Source of the DNA: Paracamarosporium sp. OC-R06-R3
Lineage: Eukaryota; Ascomycota; Dothideomycetes; Pleosporales; Didymosphaeriaceae
Reading direction: 5' to 3'
NCBI GenBank assembly: GCA_019828545.1
Contig: JACVRA010000164.1
Span: 1-64,000 of the forward strand
DNA: 64,000 nucleotides
The notes under the pieces were generated by a model. It had not been told where the DNA came from and made no database searches. It worked only from the letters and a program-made list of their open reading frames with translations. Position numbers and translations under genes: made by a program. Shown piece after piece: positions 35,095 through 46,832 of this stretch (positions are counted from its first letter, which is position 1; every line of letters begins with the position of its first letter).

Positions 35095-38000
35095 CTACGC
35101 ACTCGCCTTGTTGAGGTGCCGACTCTTCCCCGCAACATCAGCCGCCAAAGCCGCCAACGACTCAGTTTGCAAGATGTTAAAAATCGACACGTCCGCCGCA
35201 GCCTGTAAGACAAGCATGTTGCGCAGCTCAACAGCAATGAGCGAGTCGACGCCGAAATGTGCAGGCGCAAGGCTAAGATCGATGTCTGCAACAGGCGTCA
35301 TGAAGATATCAGCTAGCTTGTCAGCAATCGCATTGCTGATAAGAGCGATGCCTTCATCAGGGGAGCTCGCGTCCTTGAGCTGCGCTGCGAGGGAGACGTT
35401 ACTATCGCCGGCGCCGTCGGCCGGTCCGGTCCGCGACGCTTTACTGCGAGGCTGCAAGGGGAGAAAGCGGGCATCGCGACCGAGCTGCGAACGACCGTCG
35501 CGGTCCCATTGCGGACCAGGGGCGGAGTTGAGGCCGACGATGATCTGGGATTGTGCACCGAGCGGGTGGAGGACGGCCGCGTTGAGTGCTCGCAAGACGG
35601 TGGACTCGTCTAGCATGGTGAAGTCACCTTCTTTGCGTAAACGCTCCGCGACTTTGTCCGTCTTTGCGACGTAGCCTATGTCGGATATGGGTCCGAGATC
35701 GATGGCTACTCCTGGTAGGCCCCGCGCCTGGCGCCAGCGGGCCATGGCATCCTCGTAGGAGCCACCAGCTGCGTAGTTGGTCTGCGACGCAATGCCCACA
35801 ACGCCGGAGACAGACGACAACATGACGAAGAAGTCGAGCGAGCCGGGTTCAGAAAATTCAGTATGCAGGTTCCAGGTGCCGTCGAGCTTGGGTCGCAGGC
35901 CACCATGCCAGACGTCGAGCGTCATCTGCTCGAAGACGGCATCGCGCAACAACATGGCACCTTGAACGACACCGCGCACTGGCGGGAGGCCCTCGTCTTT
36001 GCAGGTGCGGAGTGCGACTGCGAGCGAACTAGCCACGGCAATATCGCAGCTAACGGGCTTCACGCGGCAGCCCGCTCCGCGCAGTTCGCGCACGAAAAGA
36101 GCGCCCTCTGTATTCTGGTTCGTGGGAAGATCGAGATCTCCGGCGCTACGAGACAGTAGGATCAGGTTCTTTGCACCGTGTGCCACCAACCAGTGCGCAA
36201 TGGAGCGTCCGATGCCACCCACACCACCAACGACGAGATAAGATGCATCCGGTCGTAAGTGGTGTTGAGGCGTGAAACCCTTTGGCCGAACCACGCGAAC
36301 TCGTTCGTCAGGGCCTGCGGATAGCACTACCTTTCCCGTGTGTGCCCCCGACTGCAGGAATTGAAAAGCCGCCTGAGTTTCCTGCATGGGGTGGACAACG
36401 ACCGGGTAGACCGGTTTTAGGACACCCTGTTCGACAAGGCGGGCGACCTCCCCAAGTATTTTGTGGACGTGGGGGCCGCGACGTTGCAAAAGTGTGGGGG
36501 CATCCAAGGCCGTTAACGAGATGCCACGCGAGAAACACTCCAACCCGACTAGACTGTTGGTCTCGAACTCTCTCTTCCCAATTTCAATCAGATGGCCCAG
36601 GGGAGCGATGGCATTTAAGCTTGCCTGCAGTAACGGACCGGGCAATGAGTTGAACACAACATCAACACCGCGTCCTTTGGTGGCGGAAAGGACAGCTGAG
36701 GCGAACGAAGCATCGCGACTGTTGAAAATGCGCTCAGGAGGAATACCATGCTCGCGCACAAGAAGATCCCGCTTCTGTTGCGACCCAGCCGTGGCGTAAA
36801 TCTCCGTCACGCCCAAATGCTTCGCTAGCATGATAGCGGCCTGCCCAAACCCTCCCGCTGCGGCGTGGATGAGCACAGATTGTCCGGACTCGAGTCGTGC
36901 TGTGTCAACCAGTGCTGCATATGCGACGGTGAATACTAGAGGGAGTGACGCAGCCTTCTCGAAATCTAATCCGTTGGGTATCCGGGTAACGCCTCGCCAA
37001 TGAACATGGGTGCTACTGGCAAAAGCCGCGCCTGGAAGGAGCGCCATAACACAATCTCCGATGTTGTATCCCTTCGCTTGTGCCTCAACTCCAACACGCG
37101 TGACGATACCTGCGCATTCTAGCCCCATGGATCGGTCCTTGATTTGGCCCATGGCTGCCATAACGTCACGCGAGCTCAGTCCGTAAGCCCGGGGTTTGAT
37201 CTCAACAAGCTCAGGCGCAAGTATTGTTTGATCTTCTTGTTCATCGACAAAGGCCAACGTATCCAAGTGTCCGGGGATTCCAACATCTAGCCGCAGTGGT
37301 CGGTCCTTCTGGAATAGCGGCTCCAAGTGGATGCTATCAATGCCATCAATTCCGGATTTCTCATCCTTACCCCCCTGTAGTACCTCGCTCCAGCTCGGCA
37401 CAAGCGAACCCACGACCATGTCATTGTACTGCTCATCTTTGTAGATACGGGGTATGAGTAGCACGCCATCCCGTTCGGCGTATTCGAACTCGGCTGGGCC
37501 AGCCTCAGTGTTAGTATGCCTGAATACCTCTTCGAGCACCTGCACAACAGTCGAGACAATCCCTTCTCCATCATGAGGCCATCTTTCAACTGTATGCGCA
37601 GGATCAACATCCAAAGAGAGGAACCGACGACCAATGTACTCATTGCGAAGCACTCGCAGGAAGCCTTGGCTAAGAGCCCTCTCGGGCGTCTCGATGTCTA
37701 CGGTGCCACCACTTGTGACCCAGAGTAGGCCACTACACTGTGTAACCATGGCACGGAGGCCGTCAATACGCACTGTGTCAAGATCCGCCAGAATAGGTTG
37801 ATCAATCTCACCCACGAAAATGCAAAATTTGTACCTGTAGGCGTTGAAGTTGCTCTCCTCGAGCACTAACCGCTCGGGTGCAGGAGTGTCATTACCGACA
37901 AGGGCCTGAATGCGTCGAGAGAGCAGATTGATAAGTCCCGGTGGTGGAGGACTTTTGCTGGTAGTGACTATAGCAAAGCTCTCTTGGAAGTCAATTCGTC

Positions 38001-41000
38001 CTGAGTTAGGTTCCTGATCTTCATCGAGCGGCACCGTAGACATGATGATGCTATTGGCATGCAAGATGTCGCTCTCCGTATCACGAACCTCGAGATCAAC
38101 ACCGCTAAACCCAGCGTCTCGAAGCAGGCTACCCCATGACGCCAACAAGGTTGACCCCTCGCTTGGCCACCACTCTGGCAGTAGGCCGAAGACAAACCCA
38201 ACATCGACCTGGGTCTGGGTCGCCTCCACCAACAGCAACGTGCCATTTGGCTTCAGTAGACCGCGCAAGTTGGCTACAGCACTGACCGCATCCTTTGCAG
38301 CGCGTATAGCTTGGGAGGCTATGATAATGTCGTAACTCCCTGGAGTGAACTTTTGCTTGGCTGGGCTCTGCTCGATGTCGAATTGATCAAACTGAAGCAG
38401 ATCGGCCCAGTCGGCAAGTTGGGTACGGGCATCATCCAGAGTCTCTGAAGACAGCTCGGCGATATGCCAGCTACTCACCAGGGGTGTGTGAGGAGTTCCC
38501 AATGCTTCCAATAGGCGTCGTGTGGCCTGGGGACCGAAACCGGCGCCCACCTGAAGAATGCGGGCTCCAGGGCTTTTGTGCACAACCTTGCGCAGAAGTG
38601 TAGATAGCTGTCTGAGTGTTGATGATTGACGCACTGCATTGGCGTTGTACTCATGCAGCAGCTCGGTCGTTTTCTTCTTGAGCTCACCGCGAAGAACTTG
38701 TGGAAGAAGTGGCCCAAGGCGACAGACCAACTCGCCATCGATGCTTTGCGAGGCTGTAGCGGCTATGTGTTGCTGACGCTTCACAGGACCATCGAACAAC
38801 CACGCCTTGCTGCCAGTATCCGGGAGGCCGAGTCCCTCGGTGGCTTTGTTGGTCAGCTCACAGAGCCATTGGTAATATTTGGCGAAGTGTGGCTGCTTCT
38901 GTAGTTGGGCTACGTCCTCCTGGGTGAGTGCTCGCAATGCATCATGCGCAAAGTAGACGCACGCGCGCTGCAAGTTCCTAGCGATGTCGGCGTCGAAATC
39001 AGACGTGGCGGTAGTCAGTTGTTTCTTAATCTGCACTAGAGCCCGTGGCTGTCGAAGGGACAGATCCGGTCCCCACTCGAGCTTGCTGCAAACCTCTTGC
39101 TCCCACTTGCTAATAGCGGCGCTGCCCTTGTTAGCAGCATCCTGGCGCGCCGCGGCTCCGCTGCCACGCCCAAGAGAGGCGCACTCGAGGCCCTCAATCT
39201 TGAGTACCGTGACATCCGTCTGAACATCCACGACGTCGACATCAACACTCCCACTCTGAGCGTCGTCGTGCAGCAACAATGTGTCGCAGCGAAGGGTGCC
39301 GCCGATCTCGCGGCTGATGTCGTTCGACACCCACATAGACGCGATAGAGCGCGGTAGCTTAGGGTCCTCTTGGAGGGCTCCAACACTAGGCAGCGTGGAG
39401 TAGAATGAAACAACAACGGCATCGAGGGTGATGGGGTGCAGCAAGGCTTTCTGTGCCGCCACTACTGGGTCTGTATCGGATGAAGCTTCGTGCCGAATCA
39501 TAATGTCGCACACGGCTCGTGGTTCCCGACCGTCCTGGATGATCTTGGTTGTATTCTGGAAGAGTGGGCCGTGGTAGATGCCGCCTGCTCGAAGGTTGGC
39601 GAACAGGTCCTGAGGGTCCTTGTGGCGGGTGTAGATAGACAGCGGGCGGTGCTCTGCTGTGTTGAAGGCTGCTACATCCCGCTCAGCCAAAATCATACCT
39701 TGGGCGTGCAGCGTCCATCGATTCTCCTGTGTAACTGACGATACTTCGAAGCGCCGCCAGCCACGCGCACCAATCTCCCGCTCTGGTACAGGCCGGAGCG
39801 TAGTGCGTATCTCAACGCCATCAGCGCTATCTGGAACAACCAGGGCGAAAAGGAAGTTGACGTCACGCAAGCGAAAGCCCGAAACACTGCCCTTCTCCAA
39901 TTGCCTCGCGGCTTCAATCGCCATACAAATAGAGCCTGCGCCCGGGTACACGATAGTACCTTGAACCATGTGATCGCGAATCCAGGGCGTTTCGGAAACG
40001 CGCAGTATACGGCGCCAAACAGCGACACTGGGGTCGTTGCCGGGGACAGGCATGCCCAGCAGTTCATGAGGTGGCTCGCTACGTTCGCGGATAGCCCGAT
40101 TGACTCTGGCCTCCTGCCAGTGACGCTTAGTGTGATTCCATGGGTACGAGGGCAAATCTGTCAAGACGCGGGGTTCCTCATCATCGTACGTAGGCACGGG
40201 ATAGTTGATCTGACTCATGACCAGAGGGTGCCCTTCGCGAAGTAGGTTAATGGCAGCAGATCGCATACTGTCGCCTGCGTGCTCGTCGCGTACCAGACAA
40301 CCCCAGTATGGGAGCTCGATGCCTTCGAACTCTGGTAGTGACAAAATCTCGCGGATAGGACCCCCAAGCGCCGTGTGAGGGCCAACCTCGAGCACCACGT
40401 CGATACTTCTACCCGTCGGGTCATCTAAATCGCCTAGTACCATGTCTGTGAAAGCGTCCACGAACTGAACCGCTCCCACCAGACTGCCAACCCAATGGTC
40501 AGGGCTGGAGAGGTCTTTGATATCGGTGATACGCCCACCTGTAACTGCCGACGAAAAAATAGCCTTGAGTTCCTTTTGAGTTTTCCGCACATGTTGCTTG
40601 CCGTTTTGCGTTACACCCCGTGCCAATTCGATCCGGAGTTGCTCACGGTAGGCTTCAGCGAAATGTTCCATGTGATGTGAGTGATAGGCCTGCTGAACTT
40701 TGAGCTTACGCGCGAAGACGCCATCCTGCTTGCACAGGTTCTCAATCTCTTGAATAGCATCAGCATCTCCAGCCATAGTGACACTCTGAGGACTATTAAC
40801 ACATGCAATCACTGCTTTGCCGCTTCCCTTAGACAACCTAGCAAGGTAAGCCTGCACTTGCTCAGCACCCAGGCCAACGGCTGCCATGGCTCCCTTGGGA
40901 GCGTTGGACGGGCGCAATGTCTCGTCTGCTGCAAGTACGGCACGGTAATAAGCCGTCGCCATGGCCTGGCGATGCGTGAGAGCACCCACAGCGAAAGCAG

Positions 41001-43120
41001 CTGCGATCTCGCCTGACGAGTGGCTCGTGACAGCCGTTGGCGTGATGCCCCACGATTCAAGCAGGCGTACTAAGGCGATTTGCAGCGCCACACACACGGG
41101 AATGCTGATAGTCGTGTCGTGAACCCTCGTCGTCTTCGTATCGCGCTGCAGTTCCTTGAGGAGAGACCAGTCAGCCCCAAGAGCGCGTAAGTGCGCTTCA
41201 GCCTCGTCGATGGAGCGGCGGAAAACCGGATATAACGTCAACAGCTCGCGACCCATTGCATACCACTGTGCTCCTTGGCCCGTGAAGACCATACCGATGC
41301 GTGGTTTACCTGCCGGGCGGCGACCGGGCTTGAATCGTGGCGAGTCAAAGGCCCGGATGGCGGCATCGAGAGTACCGTTCTCGTCGAGGCGTACCTGATG
41401 CGCCGCAACCCACTGGAATACAGAGCGGCGCTCGCCCAACGTATAACTCAGATCGCGCAGTAGGTCTTTAGAGGCTTCATATCCAAGCGACCTGCGCTCT
41501 TCAAGATAGGCCTTGAGGTCAGACACCATTTGCTGACAGCCCCGCTCATCACGGGCGCTGAGGAGCAGCACTTTTGCGTCGTCGGTGGCATTGTTCGTTT
41601 GATTGCCATTTTTGTAGCCATTTTCGTTGATATAGATGTTGCCATTTGTGCTGTAGGTGAGGTCCAAAGCTGGTGTTGAAGTCCAGGGATCGGCGCTCTC
41701 CATGATCACGTGGGCATTGGCCCCACCGTAACCAAAATTGTTTACAGACACGCGGCGCGGGCCGTCGACCAGACTCTCGGGCCATGCCTCCATCTCTGTT
41801 GCCACCTGGAGACGCCACTCGTCGAATTTGAGCTTGGGGTTGGGTGTCTCATAGTTCACAGAGGGCGGAATCAGGCCCTTCTCGAGACACAAGACGGCCT
41901 TGATGACGGCAGCGAGACCAGAAACAGCCTCCGTATGGCCAACATTCGTTTTAACAGAACCGATACGGAGGTAGTCCGCTTTATCTTCACGGCCTGCAGC
42001 AAAGATAGCACCCATAGCCCCCGCCTCGATAGGATCACCGGTTGGAGTTCCTGTGCCGTGGGCCTCGAAGTATTGCGTCCCCCGTGGGTCAAGTCCAGCA
42101 CGGCGGTAGCATTCACGCATGAGCTCCACTTGGGCAGCGCCCGACGGTGTGGTAATGGTGTCTGTCTTACCGTCCTGGTTCAGCGCCGTCTCGCGGATCA
42201 CCGCTCGGATCGGGTCATTGTCAGCCAGTGCGTCCGACAGACGCTTGATGAGGACCGTGGCCACACCCTCGCCCCGACCATACCCGTTAGCACGCGAGTC
42301 AAAGGCGTACGACCTCCCGTCAGGCGACAGCATCCCCAGTGATCCGATGGCCTTGAACACGTCCGGATTCAGCATCACGTTGGCTCCCGTAACCACGGAC
42401 ATGTCGGCCTCGCGGTTGCGCAGTGTCTGTATCGCTTGGTGCAACGCAACCAGTGTCGTCGAGCATCCTGTCTCCAAAGTCATACTGGCGCCACGGAAGT
42501 CGAAAAAGTGCGAGATGCGATTCGACGACATGGGGCTCCACGTGCCTACTACGTTGAACCGTGGCAGCCTGTCCTCGTCTCGTATTATTCCCTCTTGGTA
42601 GTCATGTGTAAAGACGCCTGCGAAAACAGACGTTTGTGATCCTGTCACCTGCGACAGCGACAGACCAGCTACGATAAGTGAGTAACCAGCCAAGCGTACG
42701 TGAAAACTATAGTAGTGGGGATGTACCATTTTCGAGCGCCTCGTAGGTACTCTCGAGTTGCAACCGGAACTGTGGGTCTACCACCTGCGCCATCTCCGCC
42801 GAATAGTTGAAGAACGCCGCGTCAAAAGCTGCAACATCTTCATCCAGAAAGTGACCACCCTTGACATGTGTCTGAGGCATATTATTAGTACGCGTGCATG
42901 TAGATCGTGTGAAATTACAGACCGTGCTAGTTCTTTCGTGGTTGTGGTGGTATACTCCTCTATTGTCATACCGATCTAATGGAATTTCACTCCAGCCCGT
43001 TTTTCCTGAGGCCATGAGGTCCCATAGTTTATCTGGATTGCTCACTCCGCCAGCGAACTTGCAGCTCATGCCAATAATGGCAATGGGCTCGCTCGCCCAC
43101 TCGCTGTTGTCGGTGTCCAT
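35095..43120 (-). CDS. Highly reducing polyketide synthase KS-AT-DH-(degenerate MT)-ER-KR-ACP, 2638 aa, 3 exons
   Basis: Model: complement of 42923-43120, 42727-42871 and 35095-42668 (7917 nt). Introns are 51 bp (in frame) and 58 bp; they rejoin NHERTST-THVKGGHFLDED and EALEN-AGLSLSQ. KS about 10-440 with Cys183 in an unusual ETGCSTT context (commonly DTACSSS). AT about 570-890, Ser665 in SHSSGE. DH about 980-1260, His1014 in DHMVQGTIVYPG. MT-like region about 1440-1600 with a worn SAM motif (ILQVGAGFGPQAT). ER about 1900-2220 with HAAAGGFGQAA. KR about 2250-2440 with GGVGGIGRS and the SS...NY pair. One ACP, Ser2590 in GVDSLIAVEL, and no TE. It would make a reduced acyl chain and, lacking a releasing domain, hand it to a partner. 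The SAT-bearing NR-PKS at 52566 is the obvious one. A stand-alone enoyl-reductase-like protein is encoded at 46833. Confidence 0.95.
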
Positions 43121-44281
43121 CCTATCGAGATGTTTTAGATTTGCTCATGTTCTCCTGTCCCTATGATTATGGTGATAAGAATAATAACGAGGCCAATGAG
43201 ATGATTTTCGAGGCTTTCGACGGGATTCAGTGGGCGTTTGTTGAAAAACCACACCTCCCCAGTGGGACTATACTGCTAGTCTCAAGGTGCAGCTCGCTAC
43301 CTATGTATAGGTGCCACGTGAAACAACTGGTTTCGTCTTAGTTGCAGTCTACACGATGGCGCGGTTGTTAGTTTCGATGCTCCAATCCTGCTTGAGTTAT
43401 CAATCTACCAAAGTATCCGCGACGTAGACTGCAACTGGCATAGTCCGCCCTTTGTTCCCGAGCGAAGTATCAATTCACCGAAAGATACATATTCATTAGC
43501 ATTAAGGATCTCGGACATGAATTACCTGGTTTCAATGGAAAGTACTGCGGGCGACATTTTTTCCGCGTCGCTAACGCTGACCGGATATTCGTAAGTCCGC
43601 ATGGAGTGCGCAGAAGCGAACCTAGAAGCAGGGGGGAAACACATTTAATTCCCGATGACAAGGATTAGCTCGTCAGAATTGTCACTTTACGCATAATGAA
43701 TGCTCATTTTCACATCTTTACGTGTTTGTGGAGTGATGCAATGACAGTCGCTAGTGATTGAGAGATATCCTTCCCGATGGGGTTAGACCATCCAGCTACC
43801 TATTTCGGGATTCGTTTGCGACGAACATGTCTATTACAATTATTCAAACACAATAGTAGACAGTTGGAGTGAGGATAAGAATTGTGCATTATGATATGCC
43901 ACCTATTCTACTCTTCTACAGTTCAACAGGAGATTGTCGTCACTTTCACCTAGTAAATGTGCGCAGGTAAGAACATGACCCCAGTAGAGAGTCCATTTCT
44001 CTAGTAACATGGGTAGGACATTGATGATCTTATCTGATCTCCAAAAAATCGCCTGTTTGCGCTAGTAGAAAACTATGAACTCTTTTGCCATAAAGGTGCA
44101 TGCTGCTATACGGTGCGTCCTGAAACGTAGGACTGGCAACAGATGGACAGCGTTGCCTTTGGCATCAATACGTATGTTGTAGTTGACTTGTACTCGAAAG
44201 TTTCGCAATCCTTGATGCCACAGGACCAGCAGTGATATGAATACACGCGAACAAAAGTATATTCGAAGCCTCGTTTGTTCA
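43121..44281. promoter_or_regulatory. Upstream region of the HR-PKS
   Basis: Non-coding stretch upstream of the HR-PKS start codon. No TATA box stands out. TCGGA occurs at about 43508. Confidence 0.4.
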
Positions 44282-44482
44282 GTGCATGCTACGCACATTC
44301 CACAACACCATTTTTATGTCCAGCAACACAACGATGCGGGCAGATTGGGAATCGAAAAGAGATAGAACGTAGAGGAGTATGTTCTCCGCGATCTTGATGA
44401 TTTCCGAATCTGAAATGGGCACGTCCCTGTTAAGGGTGTAAATACTGCGGCGGGCCTTGACCGTTTCAAGGAAATGGCACGT
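44282..44482 (-). pseudogene. Relic of a nitroreductase gene (N-terminal part)
   Basis: The minus strand reads HFLETVKARRSIYTLNRDVPIS and then SQSARIVVLLD, directly comparable with FLEAIASRRSTYNLSKDTPIS and VRSARVLVLFG of the intact gene at 16693-17361. About 60 residues are recognisable. The conserved PSPFN block has become LSLFD, the frame then ends at a stop, and the FMN-binding second half is absent. There is no credible ATG context. It is a dead copy inside the PKS cluster, between the HR-PKS and the O-methyltransferase. Confidence 0.65.
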
Positions 44483-44976
44483 GCAGCATTTGATTTCCAT
44501 ATCATAAGCCAATCTCTATGGACTACAGCAGGCGCATGGTGAAGATCATCAAAGATATCGAGGTCAGGAGTTTCGCGATCATTATTGTTCCGGCTCCGAG
44601 TCTAAACCCAAAACATTCTACGCGCCACGGACAATAGTATGAGCGGTGTTAACTAATGTGGAAGTTTTGTGTCGGATACCTAGAGTGGTGATGTTTCTTT
44701 CAGAAAGTATTGGAAAGCGCCACCAACCTGTAAATAAAGTATCCAGAGCATAGCCGATGCAAATACCGAGGGACTATGAGGGCACCATCTAGTTTTTCGC
44801 CACTGTCTCAGGACTTAATTGTCCGCTTTTACGCAATCAGATCACCAACCGGAATTACTTTGTGATCTGACAGATCTATGGCTTATTGTTTGGGTACATA
44901 TGTGAAATGTTGACCTGGAGAGTTGTCGTGGGATTTTCCTCTCGTATGTTCTCTTACAGCATCTTCCACACTAAGA
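44483..44976. promoter_or_regulatory. Upstream region of the O-methyltransferase
   Basis: Non-coding. TCGGA-type pentamers occur at 44595-44599 (reverse strand) and 44672-44676. Confidence 0.35.
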
Positions 44977-46470
44977 ATGGCGTCACTTGAGGAACTCACG
45001 GCGAGCCTCGCCGCGGGTGTTAAAAAACTTTCTGCAATTGATAAAAAAAATCAGACAGATGCTCATGATGTCCGCACTGCGACTATATCAACTGCATTGG
45101 AGCTGCTGGGTGAGCTCCGAGGCCCTGAGGAGCAATTCCTGCATTTGTCATACGCGGTATGTTTTCACACTCGACACTTGGATTTTACCGGTGCTAACAT
45201 GTATGGCTGTAAGTCAGTGGATAGCGCTAACATCGCCGTACTGCTGCGGTTCAATGTTGCGCAAAAGATTCCTGTTGATGGCTCCATTTCAGCCGAGGAT
45301 CTAGCTTCCGCGGTCGGACTTCCCGTCGATGAGTTGACCCGTATTGTTCGATACGCGATCGGTAATGGTATCTTTCGCGAGCCCAGCAAAGGCAAGTTTG
45401 CACACAGCACTATCAGCGCGTATATCGCCAAGAATGAGCACGTGAGAGACATTGCTAGTATTGCAACCGAAGAGTTGGCGATCATGAATTTGAATCTGGC
45501 GGAAGCATTAACCCAGCAACATACAAATGATGCCAAAGGTCCAGCGGCCGCATTCAACGTCGCATATCCAGGCTTCGCTAATGCATTCGAATTTATTGGA
45601 AGTGACCCTGGCCGAGGTCAACGGTACCACAAATATCAAGCGGGCCGTACCAAGCTGCCGTTGTGGGATGTGCAACACCTGGTGTCCTCATGGAACTGGG
45701 CAGAAAAGATTGGTAACGGAACACTAGTAGACGTAAGCTAATTATTTTGTACTATGTCGAGGGTTTGTAACTGCTAATACGAATTCACACAGCTCGGTGG
45801 CTCCTCGGGTCATACATGTAGGGCTCTTGCTCCAATCTGCCCGGAAGCCAAGTTCATCGTGCAAGACATTGACCCCAACGGTCTACAACAAGGCCGAGAG
45901 GCTCTAGCGAGTGCCGATGCTAGCATCGCAGGACGTGTCCAATTTGTGGAACATGATTTGTTCACACCAAATTCCACCAAAGCCGATGTTTATCTGTTCC
46001 GGCATATCCTACATGACTGGTCCGACAAGGATGTAATTCGTATCCTCGAGAATTTAGTCCCGGTCTTGTCAAGCGGTGCTCGTGTTCTCGTTAGCGAGGG
46101 AATCATGCCAACGGATGAAGCTCAATTGACGGGCGCGCTAAGTGAGAAGCAGATAAGGTGAGTGCCGTTGAGGTACCCGTATCCAAGGGTTACAAAAGTT
46201 CAATTCTTGGCTTAAGTCACGACGGCTAATCGAGCTGCTAGGTTGGAAGATATGTTCATGCTCGCAGTACATGGTGCTCGTGAACGTAGCGTAGACGAAT
46301 TTGTTGATCTGTTCAAAGCAGCAAACAATGGATTTAGATTTGTGGGTGTGACAGGTGGTCAAGGCGGTGCCTTCCAGTCCTTGCTAGAAATGGAGTATGT
46401 GGCGGAGTACGGAAATTCACTGGACTCTGGCAGGCAAAACGAATTCCTCACTGTGATAGACGCACCGTAG
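44977..46470 (+). CDS. SAM-dependent O-methyltransferase, 430 aa, 4 exons
   Basis: Model: 44977-45156, 45214-45732, 45793-46157 and 46242-46470 (1293 nt). Intron 1 is 57 bp with GCTAAC and can be read through in frame; removing it gives the expected HLSYASVDSANIAVLLRFN. An N-terminal dimerisation and winged-helix part (KIPVDGSISAEDLASAVGLPVDELTRIVRYAI) precedes the catalytic domain. That domain has LVDLGGSSGHTCRALA (SAM loop), IVQDIDP, and the catalytic His307 in FRHILHDWSD. The C-terminus has LEDMFMLAVHGARERSVDEF. This is the plant-COMT-like family 2 used in many fungal polyketide pathways to methylate phenol or enol oxygens. With no working C-methylation domain in the PKSs, it is the only intact methyltransferase seen here. 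It is convergent with the MDR reductase. Confidence 0.92.
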
Positions 46471-46832
46471 ATCATCAGAAATCAATCAAGTTGAAATGAC
46501 CAAGAAGAACACGAAGGCTCTGAGGCAGCACCCTACTTGAGTCTGGACCAGCGCACTCATCATGTATCACTCGATTATACTTCGGCGAAATTGTCTCACG
46601 CATTGCAAAACGTAGGATCCACACATCTACGCGGCAACCTACTCAACCCAGCTGGGTCACATGGGCATCACAAGTACTCTTCGACACATGATAAAGCTTA
46701 CTGACCATTCTGTTAGGTATTTATTTTGATCTCATACACTCAAGTAGAATAAAAATGGGGTAATTGATCTATGTCCTTCGAGTAAAACTACGCAACAAAC
46801 AACCAGCTCAATTATACACTATCTCTCCGGTT
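46471..46832. other. Intergenic between convergent OMT and reductase genes
   Basis: 3' flanks only; nothing recognised. Confidence 0.45.

Noticed and set aside
44062..44281. Continuation of the nitroreductase relic downstream
   Set aside because: All three minus frames were read and none resembles the second half of the enzyme.
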